64,000 nucleotides of DNA from an uncultured Pelagibacteraceae bacterium (GTDB lineage Bacteria > Pseudomonadota > Alphaproteobacteria > Pelagibacterales > AG-422-B15), in NCBI GenBank assembly GCA_902544525.1, contig CACCCN010000002.1:162502-226501 (forward strand), given 5' to 3'. The position numbers and the translations under genes were made by a program. Positions within the stretch are counted from its first letter, which is position 1. Each line of letters starts with the position of its first letter. This document shows positions 34,562 through 45,057 of this stretch, in pieces. The notes beneath the pieces are model-generated. The model saw only the letters and a program-made list of their open reading frames with translations, had not been told where the DNA came from and made no database searches.

Positions 34562-36355
34562 ATGAGAGCTAAACAATATTTTATTATTTTTATCATTTGC
34601 CTGCTTAATATATCGGTTAAATCTTCAGAAATATCCGATGAAGTATCTCCTGAAATTTTTGATTCAATCTCAGTTGAAGCTAGTGCACTGGGTGTAGAAA
34701 CTTCACTTCAAAAAAAAATAAGTGGTTATCCTGTAATAGCAGATGAATGGATGATCGTAACAGCAAATGCTTATGCTTCTATTGCTGGAGCAGAAATATT
34801 AAAAGATGGTGGAACTGCTGCTGATGCAATGGTAGCCGCACAAACAGTGTTAGGACTTGTAGAGCCTGAGTCATCTGGTTTGGGTGGTGGAGGATTTTTG
34901 GTTTGGTATGACAGTAATACAAAACAAGTCACAACATTAGATGGCAGAGAAACAGCTCCATCAAGTTCACAAGTGTCTCAGTTTCAAAATAAAGACGGTG
35001 AATCTATGAAATTTTTTGAGGCTGTAATAGGTGGATTATCAGTAGGAACTCCTGGTATACCGGCTTTAATGTTTGAAGCGCATAAAAAATGGGGCAATAA
35101 GCAATGGGGGCAGCTTTTTGCCTATGGTATTGGTTTAAGTGAGAATGGATTTATGGTTTCTAATAAGTTAGCGTCTTCGATACAACGAGATCTCGAAAGA
35201 TTAAAAACTTTTCAAGCAACTCGTGATTATTTCATGCCTGGCAATTTGCCACTAAACAATGGTGATATGATTAAGAATCAAGATTATGGAGATACCTTAA
35301 AAAAAATTGCATCCTCTGGAATTGATGAATTTTATTTAGGTAATATTGCCGACGACATAATTGACACTGTAAAACATGCAAAAAATAATCCAGGTTATTT
35401 ACAAAAAGAAGATTTAAAAAACTATAAAGTTATTGAGAGAAAGCCAATTTGCATTAATTATAAAATCTATGATATTTGTGGTATGGGCCCGCCCTCATCT
35501 GGTGGAATAGCAGTTGCGCAAATATTTAAAATTTTAGAAAATTTTGATTTAGAAACACTCAATAATCTTGATCCAATTACTTGGCAAATTATTGGTGATA
35601 CAATGCAATTAGTTTTTGCCGATAGAGGTCTTTATCTGGCAGATAGTGATTTTGTAAATGTTCCCATAGAAGCATTGATAAATGCAGGCTATCTAAGAAA
35701 AAGAGCAGGTGAAATTAATCCAGGAACTAAAACTGAAAATATTTTGCCTGGAAAACCAGTTGATAATTTAGCAATAAATTTAGCCAGCGATACCTCAATT
35801 GAAATGCCTTCAACTACACACATTTCAATAGTTGACCAGTATGGAAATGCACTATCAATGACCTCTTCAGTAGAAAATGCGTTTGGCTCTAGATTGATGA
35901 CACAGCATGGTTTTTTACTCAATAATCAATTAACAGATTTTTCATTTCAGTATGAAAAGAATGGTAAATTAATTGCAAACAGACTTGAACCAGGCAAACG
36001 GCCTCGTTCTTCAATGTCACCTACAATCGTCCTTAAAGATAATGTACCAGTACTTGTAATAGGCTCACCTGGTGGCAGTAATATAATTGGTTTTGTGATT
36101 AATGCTATTATTGGATTTATTGAATGGGATATGAATGTACAAGAAATTGTTTCAATGCCACATGCAATAAATAAATGGGGTAAATATGAAATAGAGGATT
36201 CAAGTTATGCCTCCAACTTAAATCAAGCTCTATCAGATATGGGCTATGAAACCAAAATAAGAAAGTATTACTCTGGATTGAACGCAATTAGCATAGGTGA
36301 GAAGTTAAAAGGTGGCTCAGATCCACGAAGAGAGGGAATTGCACTTGGTGAATAA
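34562..36355 (+). CDS. ggt: Gamma-glutamyltransferase
   Basis: GGTAADAMVAAQTVLGLVEPESSGLGGGGFLVWYD, STTHISIVDQYGNALSMTSS catalytic Thr. Confidence 0.96.
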   Translation: MRAKQYFIIFIICLLNISVKSSEISDEVSPEIFDSISVEASALGVETSLQKKISGYPVIADEWMIVTANAYASIAGAEILKDGGTAADAMVAAQTVLGLVEPESSGLGGGGFLVWYDSNTKQVTTLDGRETAPSSSQVSQFQNKDGESMKFFEAVIGGLSVGTPGIPALMFEAHKKWGNKQWGQLFAYGIGLSENGFMVSNKLASSIQRDLERLKTFQATRDYFMPGNLPLNNGDMIKNQDYGDTLKKIASSGIDEFYLGNIADDIIDTVKHAKNNPGYLQKEDLKNYKVIERKPICINYKIYDICGMGPPSSGGIAVAQIFKILENFDLETLNNLDPITWQIIGDTMQLVFADRGLYLADSDFVNVPIEALINAGYLRKRAGEINPGTKTENILPGKPVDNLAINLASDTSIEMPSTTHISIVDQYGNALSMTSSVENAFGSRLMTQHGFLLNNQLTDFSFQYEKNGKLIANRLEPGKRPRSSMSPTIVLKDNVPVLVIGSPGGSNIIGFVINAIIGFIEWDMNVQEIVSMPHAINKWGKYEIEDSSYASNLNQALSDMGYETKIRKYYSGLNAISIGEKLKGGSDPRREGIALGE

Positions 36356-36372
36356 TAAAGTATAAATTTAAT

Positions 36373-37557
36373 ATGACTGATCCAATCGATAAAAATTTTA
36401 AACAAGCATATCTTAGAGAAAATAAAGATGTAATTGCTAGGCATATAGAAGACAGTCCATTCATTAGTTTTTTAAATAGCGACAAAGTTATCAGGGGTAT
36501 TTATGCTGAGCGATATTTTCCCATTTCAGTTGATGAGAATATTATAGAAAAATACTGGCTGTTAAGACAAAAGGCAGCATTATTTGATGTCCCAGAAAAA
36601 CCAATTGAAATTACTGGCAAGGACTCTGAGAAATTTCTTGATTATATATTTTGTAGAGATTTAAGTGGGATAAAAATTGGCAGAGGGTTCTACTGCCTTG
36701 CATGTACTCCAAAAGGTGGCATCTTTATGGACGGTATATTATTCAAGCTTGAAACCGATAGATATTGGTATGTTCAAGCAGATGGTCAGTTTGAAACCTG
36801 GCTTTTAGCAAATAGTAATGGATTTAATGTTAACATATCGAATCCACATGTTTGGGTTTTACAAATACAAGGGCCTGCGTCTACTTCGGTGCTTAAAGAT
36901 GCATCTAATAATTCATTAGACGAGAGCTTTGGTTATTATAAATCTGATTTTTTTGACTTAGGTGGTCAAAAAATTTATGTTTCGAGAACTGGCTATACTA
37001 ATGAACTTGGTTATGAACTCTATTGTCCTTCTGATATTAATCATAAAGCCCTATGGGATCACTTAATGAAGTGTGGTGCTCCATATGGAATGGAATTTTC
37101 TTCAACTCGTGCCATGACTATGAGAAGAATCGAAGGTGGCATCAGAGAAAATCTTGTAGATATGGATACATCAGTTAATCCGTATGATGTTGGGCTGGGT
37201 CAATTTGTTAATCTTGATAAAGAAAATTTTATTGGCAAATCGTCACTAATAAACGCAAATAAAGAAAATAAACTCTTTGGGGTCATATGTAAAAAATCTG
37301 TACCTGAAGTTCATGCTAAAATAACAAAATCAGGAAAAGAAATAGGAAAAATAACATCTGGAGTTTTTTCACCTACTTTAAAATGTGGCATTGGGTTTTT
37401 GAGACTTAATTCTCCACTTAAAATTATTGGCGAAGAAGTTCAGATGATTTTGAGTGACGATTCAATAGAAAACTGTGAAGTGGTTGATTTACCATTTTTT
37501 GATCAGGAAAAAAAGATTGCTAGAGGTTTAGATACCACAATTCCAGACGTCAGTTAA
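36373..37557 (+). CDS. GcvT-family aminomethyltransferase-like protein (DmdA-related?)
   Basis: EITGKDSEKFLDYIFCRDLSGIKIGRGFYC, LQIQGPAS, SRTGYTNELGYELYC. Confidence 0.85.
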   Translation: MTDPIDKNFKQAYLRENKDVIARHIEDSPFISFLNSDKVIRGIYAERYFPISVDENIIEKYWLLRQKAALFDVPEKPIEITGKDSEKFLDYIFCRDLSGIKIGRGFYCLACTPKGGIFMDGILFKLETDRYWYVQADGQFETWLLANSNGFNVNISNPHVWVLQIQGPASTSVLKDASNNSLDESFGYYKSDFFDLGGQKIYVSRTGYTNELGYELYCPSDINHKALWDHLMKCGAPYGMEFSSTRAMTMRRIEGGIRENLVDMDTSVNPYDVGLGQFVNLDKENFIGKSSLINANKENKLFGVICKKSVPEVHAKITKSGKEIGKITSGVFSPTLKCGIGFLRLNSPLKIIGEEVQMILSDDSIENCEVVDLPFFDQEKKIARGLDTTIPDVS

Positions 37558-37684
37558 ACAAATATATCTCATTAAGCTGGTTCTTTAAACCATTGTGGAA
37601 AAGGGTCAGTCATTTTTTGATAACTTATTGTATAGTTAAAGTTCATACTGGCTAAATTTCAATAAATCATTATAAAATATATGT

Positions 37685-39976
37685 ATGAATATTGAGTATA
37701 AAGTTGAAAGATTTACAAAAGCCATCATATCAAACAAAATAAAAACACTTTTTGTAGCTTTAATTTTTATACTACTTGCTACGTCCGGTTTGCGTTTTTT
37801 AGAAACACCATCTGGATATAGATCTTTTGTTGAAAATGATCAGCCTAATTATCAAGATATTTTAAATATTGAGGAAAAATATGGAAATATTGATGTTCTT
37901 ACTTTCGTTATTAAGCCTAATGAGGGGGACATCTTTCAAAAAGATGCTTTGGATGTTATTAATCAATTAACTGAATTGTCCTGGAAATCTCCTTACTCAT
38001 CAAGAGTTAGCTCCTTGACAAATTATCAATATACTACGGTTGAAGGCGATGACATAAATATTAATGATTTTATTAATGATATTGATGCTTTAAACGATAA
38101 TGATTTACAAATTCTTAAAAAATTAGCATTACAAGAAAAAAATATAGTCAACTTCATATTATCTAAGAGTGCAAAGGTTAGTTTTGTAAATATTACGCTT
38201 GATATGCCAAATGATGTTGATTTTGTCGAACCTATTGCTTTTGCAGAAGAACAAAAAAAAATATTTAATGAAAAATATCCAAATATTTTTGTAACAGTTG
38301 CAGGCTCAGCGAGATTTTCACAAAATTTTCAAGAAACAGCACAAAGTGATGCTACTAATATGTATCCAGCATTTCTTGTTTTAATAATAGTACTATCTTA
38401 TTTACTTTTAAGATCTGTATTAGCATCATTACTATCATTAATAATTATATTTCTATCTATTTTGCCTTCAATGGGTTCTGCAGGATGGCTTGAATATCAG
38501 GTTTTACCTCCATTAATTATCGCTCCAATTGTAATTCTAACTATCGCATTAGCACATGCTATACACATTCTATCAATTGCACTTTCAAATATGAATGAAG
38601 GTATGCAAAAAGATGTGGCAATTATTGAAAGTATGAAAATAAATTTTATGCCAGTATTTTTGACAAGTTTTACCACTGGAGTTGGTGTCGCTGGAGTTAA
38701 TTTTGGTAATATTCCTGCTTTCAGTGAAATGGCTAATGCTGTTGTATTTGGTTCACTCTATAGTTTCTTGTTATCAATTACTGTTCTTCCAGCCCTATTC
38801 ATGATCATGCCAATAAAATCTAGCAAAAAAAATAATTTAATTTTGCCAGTTCTTCATGCACTTGGAAATTTAATTTTTAAATTTAAATATTATGTAATCG
38901 CAATTGTATCGCTAATAACTATATTTTTAGTGTCATTAATTCCTAGTTTGTATTTTGATGATGATTTTGATGCATACTTTGATCGTGTTGATGATTGGGT
39001 AGAAGTTAAAAATATTGTAAATGACGAATTTGGCAGCTCGTTCTTTATTTTTGCAAATATGGATTCTGGTGAAATAGATGGAATTACTGATCCTAACTAT
39101 CTTAATAAACTTGACGAATTTGCTAATTGGCTCGAAAGTCAAGATGAAGTTGTTACCGTATCAACAGTTGCAGATGTTATTAAAACACTTAATAAAAATA
39201 TGAATGCTGGATCTGAAGATTTTTATACAATACCAGATAGTAAGGCCTTAAACGCGCAATATTTTTTAATGTATGAGTTTTCGGTTCCTTACGGAATGGA
39301 TCTTAAAAATCAAATGACCGCCAATAAATCTCAGTCAAGATTACTCATCAGAATTAATAATGCCACATCAATTCAATCTAGGGCATTTCATCAAAGAACT
39401 AAGGAATGGATAGCTGATAATCTTGGATCATATGAATCAGATGGAATTGTCGGAATACCCGTCATGTTTCCCTATGTTTACCAAGAAAATACCCAAGGCC
39501 TCGTAAGGGGACTAATATTTTCTTTTGGCATAATAATTGTCGTAATTGGAGTGACGCTTAGAAGTGTTAGATTTGGTTTAATAAGTGTTGTGCCAAATGT
39601 TGTTCCGTTTCTTCTTGCCTATGGAGTGCTATCAATTTTCACAAAAGTTGTTACTTTCAGCCACACAGTAGCAATCTTAATCGCAATTGGTCTTGTCGTG
39701 GACGCAACTATTCATTTCTTAACAAAATTTAAAAAAGCAAACTCAATGAATTTATCTCCATACGATGCAATTCAATACTGCTATAAGTATGTCGGGTACC
39801 CGATTATAGTTGCTTCAGTTTGTTTATTTTCAGGTTTCTTATTTTTAATACAGTCAAGCTTCCAAACAAATTATGTTTTAGGTGGCATGTGTGCATTAAT
39901 TATTTTACTTGCATTAGTAATAGATTTATTATTACTTCCATCTCTTTTATTAATCTTTGGAAATAAATCACGATGA
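37685..39976 (+). CDS. RND/MMPL-superfamily transporter
   Basis: 763 aa; multiple TM segments in two halves (SYLLLRSVLASLLSLIIIFL; GLVVDATIHFLTKFKKA). Confidence 0.88.
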   Translation: MNIEYKVERFTKAIISNKIKTLFVALIFILLATSGLRFLETPSGYRSFVENDQPNYQDILNIEEKYGNIDVLTFVIKPNEGDIFQKDALDVINQLTELSWKSPYSSRVSSLTNYQYTTVEGDDININDFINDIDALNDNDLQILKKLALQEKNIVNFILSKSAKVSFVNITLDMPNDVDFVEPIAFAEEQKKIFNEKYPNIFVTVAGSARFSQNFQETAQSDATNMYPAFLVLIIVLSYLLLRSVLASLLSLIIIFLSILPSMGSAGWLEYQVLPPLIIAPIVILTIALAHAIHILSIALSNMNEGMQKDVAIIESMKINFMPVFLTSFTTGVGVAGVNFGNIPAFSEMANAVVFGSLYSFLLSITVLPALFMIMPIKSSKKNNLILPVLHALGNLIFKFKYYVIAIVSLITIFLVSLIPSLYFDDDFDAYFDRVDDWVEVKNIVNDEFGSSFFIFANMDSGEIDGITDPNYLNKLDEFANWLESQDEVVTVSTVADVIKTLNKNMNAGSEDFYTIPDSKALNAQYFLMYEFSVPYGMDLKNQMTANKSQSRLLIRINNATSIQSRAFHQRTKEWIADNLGSYESDGIVGIPVMFPYVYQENTQGLVRGLIFSFGIIIVVIGVTLRSVRFGLISVVPNVVPFLLAYGVLSIFTKVVTFSHTVAILIAIGLVVDATIHFLTKFKKANSMNLSPYDAIQYCYKYVGYPIIVASVCLFSGFLFLIQSSFQTNYVLGGMCALIILLALVIDLLLLPSLLLIFGNKSR

Positions 39977-40761
39977 AATCTTATATTTTTTCATTTCTAA
40001 TCATAGTTATATGTAATGTACATACCTTTGCAATGTCAGATGAAGAAAAAGGACTCAAGATAGCTAAAGATGCCTATGATAGTACCCGAGGATATGTCGA
40101 TAGTACTTCTGAGCAAATAATGATTCTTATCGATCCAAAGGGTAATGAGGTAATTCGAGAAATCTCAGGTAAGAATTTTGAAAATATGGATCCGAATGAT
40201 GGTGATAAATCATTAATTTTTTTTAACAAACCTAAAGATGTTGAGGGTACAGTTATGCTGTCCCATACTCACGTCAATGATGATGATGATCAATGGCTTT
40301 ACTTGCCGGCGCTAGGAAGAGTCAAAAGAATTTCATCTAGTAACAAATCAGGGGCGTTTATGGGAAGTGAGATATCTTTTGAAGACTTCTCAGGCTTGGA
40401 TTACAGGAAATATGATTGGAAATATCTTGGTGAAGAAAATTATGAAAACGAAATTTGTTATAAATTAGAGTCTTATCCAAAATATAAAAATTCTGGCTAC
40501 ACAAAAAGAATTGGATTAACTGACCAATTGCTAAGAGCGCGAAAAATTGAATACTATGATAGAAAAGGAGATCTTTTAAAAACCATATATTTTGAGGATC
40601 ATAAACTTTATAATGAATCAATTTGGTTTGCCGACACTTTTAAAGTTGTAAATCATCAAAATGACAACATCACAATATATAAATGGGAAAATCGATTGCT
40701 AAATACAGGTCTTAATGAAAAAGATTTTGAAAAGTCTAGTTTAAGCCGCTTAACTGACTAA
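39973..40761 (+). CDS. Outer-membrane lipoprotein-sorting (LolA-like) protein
   Basis: Signal peptide; DDDDQWLYLPALGRVKRISSSNKSGAFMGSEISFEDFSG motif. Confidence 0.85.
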   Translation: MKSYIFSFLIIVICNVHTFAMSDEEKGLKIAKDAYDSTRGYVDSTSEQIMILIDPKGNEVIREISGKNFENMDPNDGDKSLIFFNKPKDVEGTVMLSHTHVNDDDDQWLYLPALGRVKRISSSNKSGAFMGSEISFEDFSGLDYRKYDWKYLGEENYENEICYKLESYPKYKNSGYTKRIGLTDQLLRARKIEYYDRKGDLLKTIYFEDHKLYNESIWFADTFKVVNHQNDNITIYKWENRLLNTGLNEKDFEKSSLSRLTD

Positions 40762-40763
40762 TT

Positions 40764-41957
40764 GTGATAAAAATCTCCGCTAAAAGTATATACTTATCTC
40801 TTATTGTTTATCTGATTTTAAATTCTTCTCCTATCCACGCTAGTGATTATAAAGCTTATGGCTTCATTCAACCAGAGATGTCAGTTTTTTTCAATGGCAA
40901 GGGTCGACATGGACAAAAAAATACCAATCTATCAATTTTTGGAAAAGGAACCTTTATTTCATATTTACAAAATGATGATGCAAAATTCTCAATTAATATC
41001 CTAGGACGTTATGATGATAATGATAGGGAGCTTAGGTACTTAGATTTTCAAAAGCTTAAATATGAGTATTTTTTTGATGATCTAGAATTTAAAATCGGCA
41101 ATGATATTATTTTTTGGGGTGTAAATGAGACATTCAATATTGTAGATATCGTCAACCAGTCAAATTTAGCAGAGGACTTAGCGGGAACAAAAAAACTTGG
41201 TCAAACTATGGCTTCATTATCTTACAGTCATGACTATGGTAAGTTCGATATTTATCTTATGTCTAATTTTCAAGAAAGATCATTTCCAGGAAAAAATGGC
41301 CGACCAAGGTTATCTATGGAAATTGATAAAAATACTGTGACTTATGAATCTTCAGCAAAAGATAAAAAGGTTGATTTTGCTATTAGATATTCAACTGTTC
41401 TTGATGATTTAGATTTTGGACTATCACATTTCTATGGAAACAATAGAGCGCCAGAATTAAAGCCTAACTCATCAACTTTAAAGTTTGATCCTCTTTATCC
41501 AATATTATCACAGACTGGATTAGACATACAATCAACTAAAGGTTCATGGCTTTATAAGCTTGAAAGCATAAGTGCTAAAAATGGAAATGAAAGACATTTT
41601 AGTGCTGCAGGTGGAATAGAGTACACTTTTTATGGAATCCAAAATACTCAAAGTGACCTTGGAATAATCATTGAATATATCTTTGATGATAGAAACAATA
41701 ATCCATTAAATAATGATGGAGTTTTAGGTCTCAGGTGGAATAGAAATGATATTAAATCAACAACCTTTTTAGCAGGTTTATTGATCGATTTAAGTGGAAA
41801 TTCTAATAGGCTACAGGCTGAATTTGAACAAAGGATTACCGATGATCTAAAGCTCTTTGTAGATTTTTCTCTTAATGGAAATATAAATCGAGCGGACTTT
41901 AGCTATCAATTTAAAGAAGATTCAAAAATAACTGTAAAGATTGCAAAGTATTTTTAA
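40764..41957 (+). CDS. Putative outer-membrane beta-barrel protein
   Basis: Signal peptide, alternating beta-strand pattern, terminal Phe (KITVKIAKYF); follows the RND and LolA-like genes. Confidence 0.7.
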   Translation: MIKISAKSIYLSLIVYLILNSSPIHASDYKAYGFIQPEMSVFFNGKGRHGQKNTNLSIFGKGTFISYLQNDDAKFSINILGRYDDNDRELRYLDFQKLKYEYFFDDLEFKIGNDIIFWGVNETFNIVDIVNQSNLAEDLAGTKKLGQTMASLSYSHDYGKFDIYLMSNFQERSFPGKNGRPRLSMEIDKNTVTYESSAKDKKVDFAIRYSTVLDDLDFGLSHFYGNNRAPELKPNSSTLKFDPLYPILSQTGLDIQSTKGSWLYKLESISAKNGNERHFSAAGGIEYTFYGIQNTQSDLGIIIEYIFDDRNNNPLNNDGVLGLRWNRNDIKSTTFLAGLLIDLSGNSNRLQAEFEQRITDDLKLFVDFSLNGNINRADFSYQFKEDSKITVKIAKYF

Positions 41958-42061
41958 TTAAATTCTTTGTGACTTGAGGTTTAGTATAAAATAGGGAATT
42001 TAATTTCACGTTCTGTTGAAATAGACGCTGTAACTTTAAAGTGTTTCTATTAATTTATTTT

Positions 42062-42922
42062 TTATCTAATAAAAATATAATTAAATGACCTATCATATTT
42101 AGTGTTTCTAAACATCTGTTCATTATGTTTTTTGTGTAAAATTTTAAAATTATGTTTTTTCATTATTTGTATCAATTTAGTATACTGTTCAGTGAAGTTT
42201 TCATTTATTTCAATTGACAGACTTTTTATCTTTTGGTTACTTAAATATTTCATCGCACCCTCTAAAATAAGGTGTTCAATACCATCAACATCAATTTTGA
42301 TATAATCAGGTATCTCAAGTATGTGATTATCAAGTAAATAATTAATACTAGTACCAAGTAAGGTATAATTCATTTCAGATTGAAAATTTTTACCTTCGAA
42401 ATTAAAATTTTCACCAAATGAATTTAATGCGCTACCTTCAACAAATTGACCTTCTTTCATTGTAAAAAACTTATTTTCGACATTGGTAAGTGGAATTGGC
42501 ATTATTTTGATCTTTTTTTCAAATTTATTGATCGAAATATTTCTACTTAAAACTCTTAAATTTGAAGTGGAGGGTTCAAATGAAATTGTCTTAGAATTCT
42601 TGTGCTTTATTGCATTATAGATTGAATAAAGCCCAACATTAGCTCCAATATCCCAAAAAATTATTTCTTCATCGGTATTGAATGAATTAATCCATTCAAT
42701 TGTTTCTGGTTCTTTTGAAAAATAGCTATTTACTCTAAAATCAACAAGTTGATTAGGAACAAAAAAATTGATTTTTCTATCTAAAATTATTAACTCAGTA
42801 TAAGAATCATTTTCTAAAAATTCATTAAACCAAATTAATAGTTTTCTTTTTGTTACAAGAAAAAATATTTTATCAAAATAATATAGAGTTTTATAAAAAA
42901 AGCGACTTAGTTTTTTTATCAT
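42062..42922 (-). CDS. FkbM-family methyltransferase
   Basis: IFWDIGANVGLYSIYNA, ISFEPSTSNLRVL, IDVDGIEHLILEGA. Confidence 0.9.
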   Translation of the reverse strand: MIKKLSRFFYKTLYYFDKIFFLVTKRKLLIWFNEFLENDSYTELIILDRKINFFVPNQLVDFRVNSYFSKEPETIEWINSFNTDEEIIFWDIGANVGLYSIYNAIKHKNSKTISFEPSTSNLRVLSRNISINKFEKKIKIMPIPLTNVENKFFTMKEGQFVEGSALNSFGENFNFEGKNFQSEMNYTLLGTSINYLLDNHILEIPDYIKIDVDGIEHLILEGAMKYLSNQKIKSLSIEINENFTEQYTKLIQIMKKHNFKILHKKHNEQMFRNTKYDRSFNYIFIR

Positions 42923-42925
42923 ATT

Positions 42926-43696
42926 TTAGCTATGATGAACGTCTAGATAATTATTTTTGTAACTAAAAACCGTTGGTCTCAAAAATAAACAATTAGATAT
43001 GATTGTTATAGTCTTTTTTACACCTATATCAATTAGCTTAGAACAACCAGCATTTAAAATATAGTGATTATTATCTAATGAAAATTTAATAATTTTTGTT
43101 GTTGGATTTGAAAAAAATAATTCATTTTTATCAAATCCTCCAAAATATTTTTGAATTCTGTAATGATTATTTTTAAATAAGGATGTTTTTACAAGATTAC
43201 TCTTTATTTTTCCATCGTAAGAGATTTTTGTTGATTTTGCCAACGTATTACCATGAACAAACGAATATAGATTTTGATTATGTGAATACCCAATATAACA
43301 ACGATTTGAAATTAAAACATCTTCTTCAATATTTTCTTCAGAGAAATGATGAATATAAAATACACCATAACTTTCTATTCCATTTAAATAATCTGAGTTT
43401 ATTTCTATTTCATTTGAGAGATCTAAATTATAATATTTCTTTTTTTTGATTAATTTATTTTCCTTTGAAAAAAAATGAATTTCTATCCATGAATCTTTAA
43501 CCTTATAAAAAATATTTAAAATATCCGAATATTTAAATATTGTTGTAAAATTGTTATCAGTTCTCCACGCAAACGCATCGCTTATGGATGAAGCTTCAAA
43601 TGTTCTTGTAGATATAGGAACAGGTCTAAATTTAAGAGAATTTCTGAGTGTGATCCCAATGCTAGATAAAGTAATATTTTTAACTAATGATTTCAT
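42926..43696 (-). CDS. Hypothetical protein, accessory locus
   Basis: 256-aa ORF adjacent to FkbM; no family recognised. Confidence 0.6.
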   Translation of the reverse strand: MKSLVKNITLSSIGITLRNSLKFRPVPISTRTFEASSISDAFAWRTDNNFTTIFKYSDILNIFYKVKDSWIEIHFFSKENKLIKKKKYYNLDLSNEIEINSDYLNGIESYGVFYIHHFSEENIEEDVLISNRCYIGYSHNQNLYSFVHGNTLAKSTKISYDGKIKSNLVKTSLFKNNHYRIQKYFGGFDKNELFFSNPTTKIIKFSLDNNHYILNAGCSKLIDIGVKKTITIISNCLFLRPTVFSYKNNYLDVHHS

Positions 43697-44444
43697 TAAT
43701 TTCTCTTTTTAACTCAGCTACTTTTGTAAATTTATTTTCACTAAATATATACTCATGAGGTGGGTGAGTATGCTCAAATGAAAGATGTTGATTTTTTACT
43801 GAAGCATATATTGGAATTCCAAGATAGTCTTTGGTAACTAAAAAAATTTCTGGTTTAATTAACTCTCGATCAAGCTCGATGCAGTTTGTATAATTTGTTT
43901 TAATTTGAAATTTTTCTTCTATATGTTTTGTTTTTATATTTACTAAATAGGCATCAAAATAATCTATTATTGGTTTCTCATATATGTTCTTTATAAATAT
44001 AAAATTTTTATCTGCATTCTTATTTCCTAGAGAGCATACAGAACTCAATATAGTGCCTTTTTTAGAAATCATAGAATATGGATATTCAGATTGATAAGAT
44101 GAGAAACCAGCATTTTCATGCATAAATATTTTTAAATTTGCTCGATAACTAGGAGATGTATCAGTAAAATTATTAAAGTTTTTAAGCTTCAACTTATCAT
44201 AATTAAATAGTTCCTCTGGATGTGCTAAAAAGTAAATCTCATTATTGGTATTTTTGTTACAATTGATGTAATAAAATTCAGGTGCTTCTTCTATTTTTTC
44301 AATTTTTTCAATAATCCAACAATCATTTTTTGGCCAACATTTATATAAATTTATTGTTTTTGATGTCACACCATTATTTTGAAAAGTTGGTATTTGAATT
44401 TCAGAGTCGAAAAGCTCGTTTTTTATGTTAAAGAAATAATTCAT
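43680..44444 (-). CDS. Hypothetical protein, accessory locus
   Basis: 254-aa ORF, overlaps the downstream ORF; no family recognised. Confidence 0.6.
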   Translation of the reverse strand: MNYFFNIKNELFDSEIQIPTFQNNGVTSKTINLYKCWPKNDCWIIEKIEKIEEAPEFYYINCNKNTNNEIYFLAHPEELFNYDKLKLKNFNNFTDTSPSYRANLKIFMHENAGFSSYQSEYPYSMISKKGTILSSVCSLGNKNADKNFIFIKNIYEKPIIDYFDAYLVNIKTKHIEEKFQIKTNYTNCIELDRELIKPEIFLVTKDYLGIPIYASVKNQHLSFEHTHPPHEYIFSENKFTKVAELKREINEIIS

Positions 44445-44548
44445 TCAGATTTATTGAATTAATATATATATAATCAATACAATAAACATTTAAGTTAATT
44501 TAGTCTAGCTCATAACTATCTCTGTAACTATTGTAAAGGAATAAACAA

Positions 44549-44586
44549 GAACCCTCGATACGGTCACCCGCATACACGCTTTCCAA
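44549..44586 (-). repeat. tRNA-Ser internal fragment, putative att remnant (copy 1)
   Basis: gaaccctcgatacggtcacccgcatacacgctttccaa, 38-bp perfect match to 46119-46156 in the intact tRNA-Ser. Confidence 0.9.
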
Positions 44587-44742
44587 TTCATGAGTCCGAG
44601 ATTAGAGGATAATATTTTCCTATAAATGGGGGAATAAATCAGAGGAAGTATTTAATTTAATTTGGTTATTTGGATAAGATTTGGATAGAGATCAAGTTGT
44701 AATTAAAAAGTAAATATATTTAAAAGTATTTTTATTAAAGAA

Positions 44743-44823
44743 TGGCGGAAAGGATGGGATTCGAACCCACGATACGGTCACCCGCATACACGCTTTCCAA
44801 GCTGTCGCCACTAACAACGATCC
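44743..44823 (-). repeat. tRNA-Ser 3' portion with diverged 5' half, putative att remnant (copy 2)
   Basis: tggcggaaaggatgggattcgaacccacgatacggtcacccgcatacacgctttccaag matches the tRNA-Ser 3' part from the anticodon loop (2 mismatches); remainder diverges. Confidence 0.88.
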
Positions 44824-45057
44824 TTGATTATCCCATAGTATATATACGTTACCGAGCATGTGAATCTTTATTTAGTGTGGAAGAATTGTGGAAGTCATGT
44901 TCCATAAAAAGTGAATCAGATTCCACGTAGAGTCATCAAACTTGGACTCTGAGTCACATAAACTATTTTAGACTCCCTACCTACCCTGAGCCACGATGCA
45001 TGAATCCTGACACTGATTTAATTGAGATAGATGTAGTGAGGGTATATTTAGTTTACT

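Noticed and set aside
44742-44930. 62-aa [23 protein letters not shown]...
   Set aside because: Translation antisense to the tRNA-Ser fragment; the classic [10 protein letters not shown]...-type artefact seen across annotated genomes.
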